Shown here: positions 9,498-17,669 of the stretch, one piece after another
How positions within the stretch are numbered: position 1 is the stretch's first letter
How the letters are laid out: each line of letters begins with the position of its first letter
From: Rhizobacter koreensis
Lineage (GTDB): Bacteria > Pseudomonadota > Gammaproteobacteria > Burkholderiales > Burkholderiaceae_C
DNA: 64,000 nt
Reading direction: 5' to 3'
NCBI RefSeq assembly: GCF_013366375.1
Contig: NZ_JABWMJ010000001.1
Coordinates: 1 to 64,000 of the forward strand
Notes under the pieces: model-generated
What the model saw: the letters and a program-made list of their open reading frames with translations, nothing else
What the model was told of the DNA's origin: nothing
Databases searched by the model: none
Position numbers and translations under genes: made by a program

Positions 9498-10196
9498 TCA
9501 GACCGGCTGCGGACGCGCCCCGGCGAGCTCGGTGCGCATCGCGTCGATGACTCTCGCGTAGTCGGGCTGGCCGAAGATCGCGCTGCCGGCGACGAAGGCG
9601 TCGGCACCGGCCTCGGCGACGCGGCGGATGTTGTCGACCTTGATGCCGCCGTCGACCTCGAGCCGAACCTCGCGCCCGCTCGCCTCGATGAGGCGCCGGA
9701 TGCGCTCGATCTTCTTCAGCGAACCGGGAATGAAGCCCTGCCCGCCGAAACCGGGGTTGACGCTCATCACGAGCACGAGATCGATCTGGTCGATCACCCA
9801 CTCGAGCACGTCGATCGGCGCGGCCGGGTTGAACACGATGCCGGTCTGCACGCCCTGCGCCTTGATCAGCTGCACCGTGCGGTCGACGTGCGTGGTCGCG
9901 TCGGGGTGGAAGCTCACGATGTCGGCGCCGGCCTTGGCGAACGCGACCGCGAGCTCGTCGACCGGCTGCACCATCAGGTGCACGTCGATCGGCACCCGGC
10001 TGCCGTCGGCGCGCGCCGCGTGCGGCCGGATCGCGCTGCAGATCATCGGCCCGAGGGTAAGGTTCGGCACGTAATGGTTGTCCATCACGTCGACGTGGAT
10101 CCAGTCGGCACCCGCAGCGATGACGTTGCGCACCTCCTTGCCGAGCCGCGCGAAATCGGCCGACAGGATGCTGGGGGCGATGACGGGGTTGCGCAT
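9498..10196 (-). CDS. rpe: Ribulose-phosphate 3-epimerase
   Basis: This enzyme interconverts ribulose 5-phosphate and xylulose 5-phosphate in the pentose phosphate and Calvin pathways. The 232-residue TIM barrel has [17 protein letters not shown], the metal-binding [35 protein letters not shown] and the C-terminal DGGIK with VAGSAIFG, all diagnostic. A GGAG lies 7 nt before ATG 10196. In many betaproteobacteria rpe is followed by gph and trpE; here gph is missing and cbpA, cbpM and a methyltransferase occupy that space. Confidence 0.97.
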   Translation of the reverse strand: MRNPVIAPSILSADFARLGKEVRNVIAAGADWIHVDVMDNHYVPNLTLGPMICSAIRPHAARADGSRVPIDVHLMVQPVDELAVAFAKAGADIVSFHPDATTHVDRTVQLIKAQGVQTGIVFNPAAPIDVLEWVIDQIDLVLVMSVNPGFGGQGFIPGSLKKIERIRRLIEASGREVRLEVDGGIKVDNIRRVAEAGADAFVAGSAIFGQPDYARVIDAMRTELAGARPQPV

Positions 10197-10297
10197 GGGT
10201 GGGCTCCGGTGAAGCGTCAGTCTAGTTGGGGCTGCCTCGCGCCGCCGTCAAGCCCGCCAGAGCGGCCCCACGCCGCGCCGGGCACGGGTCGGCTTCC

Positions 10298-10303
10298 TAG
10301 AAT
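10298..10303 (+). promoter_or_regulatory. -10 box candidate for apaG
   Basis: TAGAAT ends 6 nt before the apaG ATG, so the predicted start site coincides with or directly precedes the start codon. No clear -35 hexamer is visible. If it is used, the apaG mRNA would be leaderless or almost so. Confidence 0.35.
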
Positions 10304-10309
10304 GCGCCG

Positions 10310-10684
10310 ATGCCCAAGCCCGAATTCACGAACAGCGTCGTCGTGCGCCACCTGCCCGAGCAGTCGGGCGACACCGGCGCGCCGTACGCGTTCGCGTACA
10401 CGGTCACCATCCGCAACAGCGGCGACGTCACCGCGCAGCTGATCGCGCGCCACTGGGTCATCGCCGACGCGCACGGCCACGTCGACGAGGTGCGCGGCCT
10501 CGCGGTCGTCGGCCATCAGCCGGTGCTCAAGCCCGGCGAGAGCTTCGAGTACACGAGCTGGACCCGCCTCGCGACGCCGCAGGGCACGATGCGCGGCACC
10601 TTCTTCTGCATGACCGAGGACGCGTACCCGTTCGAGGCGCCGATCCCCGAGTTCAGGCTCGCCGTCGCGTCGGCGCTGCACTGA
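10310..10684 (+). CDS. apaG: ApaG domain protein
   Basis: ApaG proteins are about 125-residue Ig-like beta-sandwich proteins, linked genetically to Co2+/Mg2+ resistance and often encoded near apaH or ksgA in other bacteria. The 124 residues show the family pattern: the YAFAYTVTIRNSGDVTAQLIARHWVI strand region, VRGLAVVGHQPVLKPGESFEYTSW and a terminal PEFRLA. It is divergent from rpe with 113 bp between the start codons. The molecular function of the family is not settled. Confidence 0.93.
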   Translation: MPKPEFTNSVVVRHLPEQSGDTGAPYAFAYTVTIRNSGDVTAQLIARHWVIADAHGHVDEVRGLAVVGHQPVLKPGESFEYTSWTRLATPQGTMRGTFFCMTEDAYPFEAPIPEFRLAVASALH

Positions 10685-10724
10685 CGCCGGTGGTGCCGGA
10701 TGCCGGTCGCCGCGGCGACCGGCG

Positions 10725-12824
10725 ATGCTTTCTTCCAATCGACCGCCCGTGACCGCTTCCGCCAGCCGCGATGCGGCGTCGCCGTGGGATCTCACGGCCC
10801 TTCTCAACGCCGCCGATCCGAAGGCCAGCCTCGCCGAGCGGCACCTCTGGGTGATCCGCCTGCTCGAGTGGCTGCGCCATGCCCCGCTCGAGCGCGACAG
10901 CGCGCCGCGCCGCCTGCGCCTGCGTGCCCGGCGGGCTCCCGGCGACGCGACCCCGACGCCGGTGCTGCGCCTCAAGCACATGCTCGGCGTGCTCGAGCGC
11001 CACCCCGAGCACCGCGCCGGTACCGCCGAACTGCTGGCGCTCTTCATGCACGAGGTCGACAGCGCGGCGCTGCTCGCCGATTTCGGCTTCGCGCCGCGGA
11101 TGGGCCTCTGGGGCGAGTTCGGGCGGCGCCTACGCGCCCGCGTGCTGCCGCTCACGCCGGCGACCAGCGACCTCGCCGACCTGTTCGGGCTGCTGTTCCC
11201 GAGGGCCGGCGACGCCGACTGGCTGCTCGCGGTCGACAACGAGACGCTGGCGCGCATCGCCGCGATCGTCGCGCCCGCCGACGCCGGCTTCGACTGGCGC
11301 GCGCCGTTCTTCGACGCGATCATGTTTCTCGCGAGCGCGGTGCGCGCCGCCGGCTTCTCGCCCGCGCTGCGCCAGCGCATGAGCCCCGAGTTGCTGGTTG
11401 ATGCGCCGTTCCGTCAGCTCGCCCGCGTCGCCGAGCAGGTGCGCGAGCTTGCCGAAACCGATGCCCCCGATGCCCGGGTGCGCCTCCTGGTCGACGCGCA
11501 GTACCTGCGCGCGCTGCTCGACACCTGCCGGCGCTGCGCGGTCAGCGTCCACGAACACCTCGAGACGCACGGCGTCTCGGTCGACGTGGTGTTCGACGTC
11601 GACCAGCTGCTCGAGCGCACGCATCGCATCGACGCGCTGCTGACCTGCGTGCTGAGTCCCGAGCCGGGCCGCGAGATCGTCCGCCTGCTCGCCGAGCTGA
11701 TCCGCAGCGCGGACGAGCGGCGCAGCATCCGTGCCCTGTTCTCGCAGCACTACTCGCTGCTCGCCCGCAAGGTGGCCGAGCGCAGCGCCGCGACCGGCGA
11801 GCACTACATCACCCGCGACCGCGCCGAATACCGCGCGATGCTGCGTGCCGCGATCGGCGGCGGCGCGGTGCTCGGCGTGACGACGCTGCTCAAGTTCATG
11901 ATCGGCGGCGCTGCCCTGGCCGCGTTCTGGAACGGCCTCGCCGCGGGGCTCAACTACGCGGCCGCGTTCGTGCTGATCCAGGTGCTGCACTTCACCGTCG
12001 CGACCAAGCAGCCGGCGATGACGGCGCCGGCGATGGCCGAGAAGCTCGGCGACGTGTCGACCGACATCGCGGTGGCGAGCTTCGTCGACGAGGTCGCCAA
12101 CCTGATCCGCTCGCAGTCCGCAGGGATCATCGGCAACGTGCTCGCGGTGGTGCCGGTGGTCCTGCTGCTGCAGTGGCTGCTCGGTCTGGGCAGCGGCGGC
12201 GCGTGGCCGCTCGACCGCACTCACGCCGAGCACACGCTGCACTCGCTGAGCCTCCTTGGGCCGACGCCGCTCTACGCGGCGTTCACCGGCGTGCTGCTGT
12301 TCACGAGCTCCATGATCGCGGGCTGGGTCGAGAACTGGTTCGTCTGGCATCGGCTCGACAGCGCGATCGCCTGGAACCCGAAGATCGTCGCCCGCCTGGG
12401 CGCCGCGCGCGCGCAGCGCTGGGCTGCCTACAGCCGCGCCAGCGTCTCGGGCTTCACGTCGAACGTGTCGCTCGGTCTGATGCTCGGCCTGGTGCCGGTG
12501 ATCGCGGCGTTCTTCGGCCTGGCGCTCGACGTCCGCCACGTCACGCTGGCGGCGGGCCAGCTCGCCGCGTCGGTTGGCGTGCTCGGCGCCGACGTGCTGC
12601 ATCGCAGCGATTTCTGGTGGTGCGTCGCGGGGGTCGCGGCGACCGGCGTGCTCAACCTCGCGGTCAGCTTCTTCCTCGCGTTCCGGGTCGCGCTGCGCTC
12701 GCGCGGGATCCGCCTCGCGGACCGCAGCCGCATCCATCGCGCGATCCGCGCCCGGCTGTGGCGCGAGCCGGCGTCGTTCGTGGTGGCGCCGGCGCACGCA
12801 CGGATCGCGCCGGTCGAGCCGTGA
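10725..12824 (+). CDS. Gcr-family ('site-specific recombinase') integral membrane protein
   Basis: The 699-residue protein matches the family known in Neisseria as the gonococcal crossover region gene product and labelled 'site-specific recombinase'. The N-terminal about 370 residues are hydrophilic and helical. The C-terminal half has several membrane segments, for example around MLRAAIGGGAVLGVTTLLKFMIGGAALAAFW, IGNVLAVVPVVLLLQWLLG, LYAAFTGVLLFTSSMIAGWVENW and VTGVLNLAVSFFLAFRVAL-like regions. No serine- or tyrosine-recombinase catalytic motif is visible, so the recombinase label should not be taken as function. It is 40 nt downstream of apaG on the same strand. An alternative GTG start lies at 10749. 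Confidence 0.85.
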   Translation: MLSSNRPPVTASASRDAASPWDLTALLNAADPKASLAERHLWVIRLLEWLRHAPLERDSAPRRLRLRARRAPGDATPTPVLRLKHMLGVLERHPEHRAGTAELLALFMHEVDSAALLADFGFAPRMGLWGEFGRRLRARVLPLTPATSDLADLFGLLFPRAGDADWLLAVDNETLARIAAIVAPADAGFDWRAPFFDAIMFLASAVRAAGFSPALRQRMSPELLVDAPFRQLARVAEQVRELAETDAPDARVRLLVDAQYLRALLDTCRRCAVSVHEHLETHGVSVDVVFDVDQLLERTHRIDALLTCVLSPEPGREIVRLLAELIRSADERRSIRALFSQHYSLLARKVAERSAATGEHYITRDRAEYRAMLRAAIGGGAVLGVTTLLKFMIGGAALAAFWNGLAAGLNYAAAFVLIQVLHFTVATKQPAMTAPAMAEKLGDVSTDIAVASFVDEVANLIRSQSAGIIGNVLAVVPVVLLLQWLLGLGSGGAWPLDRTHAEHTLHSLSLLGPTPLYAAFTGVLLFTSSMIAGWVENWFVWHRLDSAIAWNPKIVARLGAARAQRWAAYSRASVSGFTSNVSLGLMLGLVPVIAAFFGLALDVRHVTLAAGQLAASVGVLGADVLHRSDFWWCVAGVAATGVLNLAVSFFLAFRVALRSRGIRLADRSRIHRAIRARLWREPASFVVAPAHARIAPVEP

Positions 12825-12882
12825 GGCGAGGCGGGGGTGGCGTGGCCGCGGAGGTCGCGTTCGTGACCGGGTGCGGCGACGT

Positions 12883-13053
12883 TCAGCGTGGGGGCCTGAC
12901 GGCTTCGGAGCGGTCCGCGTCGACGCCGCCTCCGGCGCTCGCACCCTCGTCCACGGGGCGCTCGCCGCCGCGCCGTCCGTGGAACATCGTCCACCAGACG
13001 ATGAGGACGAGGAGCAGGCCCGCGCCGAGGGCTTCCAGCAGAATCACCAACAT
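12883..13053 (-). CDS. Small single-span membrane protein, function unknown
   Basis: A 56-residue product begins with one strong hydrophobic helix (MLVILLEALGAGLLLVLIVWWTMF is the span in two parts: MLVILLEALGAG and LLLVLIVWWTMF) and continues with a short basic, then acidic, polar tail (HGRRGGERPVDEG). I recall similar short proteins in Burkholderiaceae, but cannot confirm that here. The ATG shares the palindrome CATG (13051-13054) with the mltA start on the other strand, so the two genes would be divergent with overlapping start codons. The ribosome-binding site is weak. Confidence 0.5.
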   Translation of the reverse strand: MLVILLEALGAGLLLVLIVWWTMFHGRRGGERPVDEGASAGGGVDADRSEAVRPPR

Positions 13054-14224
13054 GTCCAGAGCAACCCGGTGGGCCGGCCAAGCCGCGGCGGCGGCGATTC
13101 TAGGTGTGCTCGCCGGCTGCGCAAGCGCGCCGCGGAGCGGCCCGCCGACCCGCAACCCGGACGATGCCGCCGGTGCCGCGGTGCGCCCGGAGCGCAGCGC
13201 TCCTTCGGGGCCCACCGTCACGCGTCCGGCCGCGCGCTGGGTCGGCGTCGAGTGGTCCGAGCTGCCGGGCTGGAGCGGCGAGTGGCTGCGCGACTGGTTC
13301 CCGGCGTTCCGGCGCGGCTGCAGCCGGCCGGCACCGGCGTGGCAGGGCGTCTGCGCGGCGGCGCTGCTCGACGGCGTGGCCGACCTCGATGCCGCCGCGG
13401 CACGCCAGTGGCTGCAGCAGCGCCTGCAGCCGTTCCGCGTCGAGTCGCTCGACGGCAACGCCGACGGCATGGTGACCGGCTACTACGAGCCGCTGCTCGA
13501 GGCGTCGCGGGTGCGCCGCCCCGGGTACGAGGTGCCGATCTACGCGCCGCCGGTCGGCTCGCGCACGACCTGGACCCGGCGCGAGATCGACACGCTGCCC
13601 CCGGCGCAGACCGGCCTCGGCGGACGCGAGATCGCGTGGCTGCGCGACCGCCTCGACGCGCTCGTGCTGCAGATCCAGGGCTCGGGGCGGCTCGCGATCA
13701 CCGAAGCCGACGGCAGCCGGCGCGTCGTCCGCGTCGCATTCGCCGCGCACAACAACCAGCCGTACCAGTCGGTCGGCCGCTGGCTCATCGATCGCGGCGA
13801 GCTGACCCTGGCACGCGCGTCGTGGCCCGGCATCAAGGACTGGGCGCGCCGCAACCCGCAGCGCGTCGACGAGATGATGTGGAGCAATCCGCGCGTCGTG
13901 TTCTTCCGCGAGGAGGCGCTGCCCGACCCCAGCGTCGGCCCCCGCGGCGCCGCCGGCGTTCCGCTCACGCCCGGCCGCTCGATCGCGGTCGACCCCCGCA
14001 GCGTGCCCTACGGCACCCCGGTCTGGCTCGACACGACCGAGCCGCTCTCGAACAACCCGCTGCGCCGCCTCGTCGTCGCGCAGGACACCGGAACCGCCAT
14101 CGTCGGTGCGGTGCGCGCCGACTACTTCTGGGGCTGGGGCGACGCCGCCGAGGCGAGCGCCGGCCGCATGAAGCAGCGCCTGCGCATGTGGGTGCTGTGG
14201 CCGCTCGACGATTCGCCGTTCTGA
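13052..14224 (+). CDS. mltA: Membrane-bound lytic murein transglycosylase A
   Basis: MltA is an outer-membrane lipoprotein that cleaves peptidoglycan to give 1,6-anhydro ends. The 390 residues have a lipobox (LAGC, Cys23), the MltA domain with GMVTGYYEPLLEASR and LQIQGSGRL, and the C-terminal 3D domain VAQDTGTAIVGAVRADYFWG, whose Asp corresponds to the catalytic residue, followed by GRMKQRLRMWVL. ATG 13052 places the lipobox at the right distance; earlier in-frame starts would spoil the signal peptide. It is followed by an exported MsrB and an L,D-transpeptidase, an envelope-related stretch. Confidence 0.94.
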   Translation: MSRATRWAGQAAAAAILGVLAGCASAPRSGPPTRNPDDAAGAAVRPERSAPSGPTVTRPAARWVGVEWSELPGWSGEWLRDWFPAFRRGCSRPAPAWQGVCAAALLDGVADLDAAAARQWLQQRLQPFRVESLDGNADGMVTGYYEPLLEASRVRRPGYEVPIYAPPVGSRTTWTRREIDTLPPAQTGLGGREIAWLRDRLDALVLQIQGSGRLAITEADGSRRVVRVAFAAHNNQPYQSVGRWLIDRGELTLARASWPGIKDWARRNPQRVDEMMWSNPRVVFFREEALPDPSVGPRGAAGVPLTPGRSIAVDPRSVPYGTPVWLDTTEPLSNNPLRRLVVAQDTGTAIVGAVRADYFWGWGDAAEASAGRMKQRLRMWVLWPLDDSPF

Positions 14225-14359
14225 CGGCATGCCGGAGCGCGCGTTGAACCGAATCGCGTCGGCACGCTCCAAGCAGCGGCGCGGCGTGAGCGGGCAAGAC
14301 CTTGCGGTTCCGCTCGCCGCCGGGCGCTCACGCGCCGACTTCATCACCAGGAGCCTTCC

Positions 14360-14842
14360 ATGCGCAGACGTCCCTTCCTCGCCATCCTGCCGTCGCTGAC
14401 GCTGGCGCCGCTGGCGGCGCACGCGCAGGGCGCACCGAAAGCGGCCGAACGGCCCGACGCGGTGCGCCTCGCCGACGCCGAATGGCGCAAGCGTCTGAGC
14501 CCGGCGCAGTACGAGGTGCTGCGCCAGGAAGGCACCGAGCGCCCCGGCTCGAGCCCGCTCAACGCCGAGAAGCGCAAGGGGCGCTATCTGTGCGCGGGGT
14601 GCGACCTGCCGCTCTTCTCGTCGGACACCAAGTTCGAGAGCGGCACCGGCTGGCCGAGCTTCTACGCGGCGCTGCCGGGCGCGCTCGGCACCAAGACCGA
14701 CCTCAAGCTGATGCTGCCGCGCACCGAGTACCACTGCGCGCGCTGCGAGGGCCACCAGGGACACGTGTTCGACGACGGCCCCGCACCGACCGGCAAGCGC
14801 TACTGCAACAACGGGCTCGCGCTGCGCTTCGTCGCCGGCTGA
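14360..14842 (+). CDS. msrB: Exported peptide-methionine (R)-S-oxide reductase
   Basis: MsrB reduces methionine-R-sulfoxide in proteins. The catalytic Cys149 lies in RYCNNGLALRF, and two CXXC pairs (CAGC and CARC) provide the structural zinc site. Unlike the cytoplasmic form, the protein starts with MRRRPFLAILPSLTLAPLAAHAQ, a signal peptide with an RR-x-F-L pattern compatible with Tat export and an AHA cleavage site. It would therefore repair oxidised envelope proteins. It lies 135 nt after mltA on the same strand. Confidence 0.92.
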   Translation: MRRRPFLAILPSLTLAPLAAHAQGAPKAAERPDAVRLADAEWRKRLSPAQYEVLRQEGTERPGSSPLNAEKRKGRYLCAGCDLPLFSSDTKFESGTGWPSFYAALPGALGTKTDLKLMLPRTEYHCARCEGHQGHVFDDGPAPTGKRYCNNGLALRFVAG

Positions 14843-15084
14843 TTCGGTCCGGGGGCCAAGCTCGCTCGTGCTCGCGTCGCCCGGGTCGTGAGGCTCGAAC
14901 GACGCGCCGGCGCGACAACCGTCATCGGAACGCCTCCGCACGCTACGCCGCTCGCAGACGATCAGGTATACCCGTTGCCGTTGCGGCAGCGGACAAAAAC
15001 CGCCGCGGAGCCTCGGGACCGGCCCGCTCGCCCCCGCCACCGGCGGCGCCGCAACGCTCCCGGACCGCTCTTCACCTCATCGTC

Positions 15085-15927
15085 ATGTCGAAGCACGCCC
15101 CGACCGATCCCGACCTGCGCCGCCCGCGGCGGCCCTGGTTCGCCGCCCTTGCACTGGCCGTCGCCGCAGCGGCGCCCGCCCAGGCCGCGCCCGACGCGAA
15201 TGCGGGGCCCGCGCCGGTGCCGCGCGTCGGCGCCGTGCTCGCGTCGACCTACGCGCCCGACGCGCGACCGGCGCCTGCCACCGCCTCGATCGGTCGGACC
15301 ATCGGCGCCGCGCCCGCCGCGCGCCCTGCCGAGGCACCGCGCCGGAGCCCGCGCGTCGCCGACTTCGGCCAGGAGCCGCTCTCGGACGACGCGCGTGCGA
15401 TCGCGAGCTGGGTCGTCGACGCCGCCGACAACCGTGGGCTGCCGTTCGCCATCGTCGACAAGGTGAACGCGCGCGTCGCGGTGTTCAACCCGGACGGCCG
15501 CATCGCCGCCTCGACGCCCGCGCTGCTCGGCCTCGCGCGCGGTGACGACTCGGTGCCGGGCATCGGCGAACGCAAGATCTCCGACATCAAGCCGCACGAA
15601 CGCACCACGCCGGCCGGGCGCTTCGTGGCGGAAATCGGCGTCAACGCGAACGGCGAGGACATCCTGTGGGTCGACTACGACGCCGCCGTGTCGATGCACC
15701 GCGTGCGCAACGGCAACAAGGCCGAGCGCCGCCTGCAACGCCTCGCGACGGCGACCGTGGCCGACAACCGCATCTCGTACGGCTGCATCAACCTGCCGGT
15801 CGCGTTCTACGAGCAATACATCAAGCGCCTGTTCGAGGCGCGTGGCGGCATCGTCTACGTGCTGCCCGAAACGCGGCCGGTGCTCGCGCAGTTCGGCGCC
15901 TACCGGGTCGCGAGCGCCACGCCATAG
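15085..15927 (+). CDS. L,D-transpeptidase (YkuD-type) family protein
   Basis: YkuD-type enzymes form 3-3 peptidoglycan cross-links or attach lipoproteins to the wall in the periplasm. The 280 residues have a signal peptide (PWFAALALAVAAAAPAQA) and a Pro/Ala-rich linker to about residue 95. The catalytic domain ends with SYGCINLP, the active-site Cys234 in the SxGCxN pattern, and has an upstream MHRV that may give the His. The motif is somewhat divergent from the common HGC[IV]R. ATG 15085 is chosen because it begins the signal peptide. The 241 bp before it hold no recognisable gene. Confidence 0.8.
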   Translation: MSKHAPTDPDLRRPRRPWFAALALAVAAAAPAQAAPDANAGPAPVPRVGAVLASTYAPDARPAPATASIGRTIGAAPAARPAEAPRRSPRVADFGQEPLSDDARAIASWVVDAADNRGLPFAIVDKVNARVAVFNPDGRIAASTPALLGLARGDDSVPGIGERKISDIKPHERTTPAGRFVAEIGVNANGEDILWVDYDAAVSMHRVRNGNKAERRLQRLATATVADNRISYGCINLPVAFYEQYIKRLFEARGGIVYVLPETRPVLAQFGAYRVASATP

Positions 15928-15961
15928 CGCGCGGCGTGCTGCCGCCTGCGGGCCTGGACAC

Positions 15962-15986
15962 AAAAAAAGCGGGCTGATGCCCGCTT
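15962..15986 (-). terminator. Rho-independent terminator of the Gly/Ser-rich gene
   Basis: An 8-bp perfect stem, AAGCGGGC/GCCCGCTT, with a 4-nt loop. On the minus strand it is followed by a run of seven T (complement of A at 15962-15968). It lies 56 nt after the stop codon of the minus-strand gene at 16042; on the plus strand no T run follows, so it acts for the minus strand. Confidence 0.85.
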
Positions 15987-16041
15987 CGTCGTTCCGGGCG
16001 TGGCTGCCGCACGCGGCAGCCACGCTTTTCGGGAACCTGCC

Positions 16042-16536
16042 TCAGTTGCGATCGGCGCGCGCGCCACGACGCGACGTGCCCATGCCGGCCGAGCCGCCGC
16101 TCGTGCTGCCCGACGACATGTCGCTCGTCGTGCCGCCGGTGGTGCCGCTGCCCATGGAGCCCGAGCCGGACGCTCCGGTCGAGCCCGAACCCATGGAGCC
16201 GCTGGACCCGGTCGCGCCGGTCGAGCCGGTGCGGTTCGCGGTGCTGCCCGCCGTGCTGCTGCGGCTGGTGCTGCCGGTGCCGCCCATCGCGCCGCTCGAG
16301 CCCGAGCCCGAGCCACTCATGGCGCCGCTCGAGCCCGAGCCGGTGCCGCCCATGGCGCCAGGACCGCTGGTGCCGCCGGGACCGGTTGCGCCGCCGGTCG
16401 AGCCGCCGCCGGCCGCGCCGCCAGCCGAGCCGCCGGCGCCGCCGCCCGCGCCACCGGCCTGAGCCATGGCGATCGTGGAGCCGAGTGCCAGGGCAACGGC
16501 TGCACTGATGTTCAGAAGTTTCGAAGAGCTTCTCAT
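16042..16536 (-). CDS. Gly/Ser/Thr-rich low-complexity secreted protein
   Basis: The 164-residue product has a clear signal peptide (MRSSSKLLNISAAVALALGS then TIAMAQ, cut after AMA). The mature part is almost only Gly, Ser, Thr, Ala and Met, with degenerate repeats of the type GSGSSGAM and GSTGASGSGSMGS, and no Cys. The last residues are basic (SRRGARADRN). AGAGGA lies 8 nt before the ATG and a strong terminator follows, so it is a genuine monocistronic gene and not a GC artefact. The function is unknown; matrix, surface or adhesive roles are guesses. Confidence 0.75.
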   Translation of the reverse strand: MRSSSKLLNISAAVALALGSTIAMAQAGGAGGGAGGSAGGAAGGGSTGGATGPGGTSGPGAMGGTGSGSSGAMSGSGSGSSGAMGGTGSTSRSSTAGSTANRTGSTGATGSSGSMGSGSTGASGSGSMGSGTTGGTTSDMSSGSTSGGSAGMGTSRRGARADRN

Positions 16537-16955
16537 GCTGTCAATCCTCTCTCGTTGGTGGCCTTGGGCCGAGTCGTTGGATAAACGGCAGTCGGCTCAA
16601 GCCGGGCGCCGTGCGTTTCTCGCAAGGGGGACGCTGGCAACGCACGTGCCACATGCGCCCGCGGCAGGTGCTTATTCGCGTTGTGCGCCCAAGTCGGCTC
16701 GCGAGTGAGTGCCGCAGACACCGGGCGGGACCGCGGCGACTTGCAACTGCAGCCGAGTCACTGATCCGAAAACCCGAGCACACATCGCTTGCATTCGACC
16801 GGCGCCTCGAACGGCGGGTCACGCCCGTCAGGCACGCCGTGTGCCGATCGGGTTGGCTCGACGCCGCGGCGCCGGGCCGGCGATCGCCGCGACCCGAACG
16901 GCGTCGTTTCCAAGTTCGATGCGCGCTTAGCGCGTCTTTGCCTAAAGGATTGAAG
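16537..16955. other. Divergent intergenic region, no gene seen
   Basis: This 419-bp stretch separates the divergent Gly/Ser-rich gene and the four-helix-bundle gene, and must hold both promoters. I see Shine-Dalgarno sequences at each end (AGAGGA for the minus gene, AAAGGA for the plus gene), but no convincing -35/-10 pair, RNA gene or repeat. Confidence 0.5.
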
Positions 16956-17411
16956 ATGAGCGACAACAACACGATCGACACGCTGAACACCCTGATCGAG
17001 ACCTGCAAGGACGGCGAATACGGCTTTCGCAGCTGTGCCGAGCACTGCAAGTCCGGCGACCTGAAGGCGATCTTCCTCAGCCGCAGCCAGGACTGCCAGC
17101 GCGCGGCCCGCGAGCTGCAGGCGATCGTCTCGCGCCTCGGTGGCGCTCCCGAGACCGACAGCAGCGTCAGCGGCACCATGCACCGCGGCTGGGTCTCGGT
17201 GGTCGGCACGCTGACCGGCTACAGCGACCAGCAGATGCTCGACGAGTGCGAGCGCGGCGAGGACGCGGCGCTCGAGCGCTATCGCACCGCGCTGCAGCAG
17301 CCGCTGCCGTCCGACATCCTCAGCGTCGTGCAGGCGCAGTACGAGGGCGTCAAGCGCAACCACGACCAGATCCGTTCGCTGCGCAACCAGCACCGCGCCG
17401 CGAACACCTGA
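16956..17411 (+). CDS. PA2169/DUF2383-family four-helix-bundle protein
   Basis: The 151 residues are fully helical and resemble ferritin-like DUF2383 proteins: NNTIDTLNTLIETCKDGEYGFRSCAEHCKSGDLKAIFLSR in two parts, QDCQRAARELQAIV, GTMHRGWVSV, and ECERGEDAALERYRTAL. AAAGGA lies 9 nt before ATG 16956. Family members are often induced by stress or in stationary phase, but no function is established. It is monocistronic, with a terminator about 80 nt after the stop codon. Confidence 0.85.
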   Translation: MSDNNTIDTLNTLIETCKDGEYGFRSCAEHCKSGDLKAIFLSRSQDCQRAARELQAIVSRLGGAPETDSSVSGTMHRGWVSVVGTLTGYSDQQMLDECERGEDAALERYRTALQQPLPSDILSVVQAQYEGVKRNHDQIRSLRNQHRAANT

Positions 17412-17490
17412 TCGGGCACGCCGCGTGCGCAGTGGAGCGCACGGCGTCATGCTGAAGGGCGGCGTGCGGCCTGCGCGCCGTGCCATCCCG

Positions 17491-17523
17491 AGCGCCGTGC
17501 GCGACCCGTGCACGGCGCTTTTT
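17491..17523 (+). terminator. Rho-independent terminator
   Basis: A perfect 10-bp stem, AGCGCCGTGC/GCACGGCGCT, with a 9-nt loop, followed by TTTTT (17519-17523). It ends transcription of the four-helix-bundle gene before iorAB. Confidence 0.9.
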
Positions 17524-17669
17524 CACTTGTGCGCCGGCCGTCGCGGCTGCAATGGCGCGCCACCGGTCGCGGCTTTGCCATACGGCCGGCGCCTCGCGGA
17601 GCCTGTGCCTACACTCGTGCAGCCGCGGCCCCGGCGGCCGTGGCGGCGTCCCGCACGGAGTGTCGAACC

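Noticed and set aside
10725..12824. The 'recombinase' gene as sign of a mobile element
   Set aside because: No recombinase motif, inverted repeats, target duplication or mobility genes are near, and the family is a conserved chromosomal membrane protein.
12824..13051. Plus-strand frames between the Gcr-family gene and mltA
   Set aside because: They are continuations of mltA-frame codons before its lipoprotein signal or are composition artefacts; only the minus-strand 56-residue frame has a protein-like membrane helix.
13100..15040. A 646-codon minus-strand frame opposite mltA and msrB
   Set aside because: It is antisense to genes with complete catalytic motifs and has no domain of its own.
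16042..16460. The repeated Gly/Ser codons as a CRISPR or DNA satellite
   Set aside because: Repeat units are short, irregular, in frame and lack spacers; they reflect a low-complexity protein.
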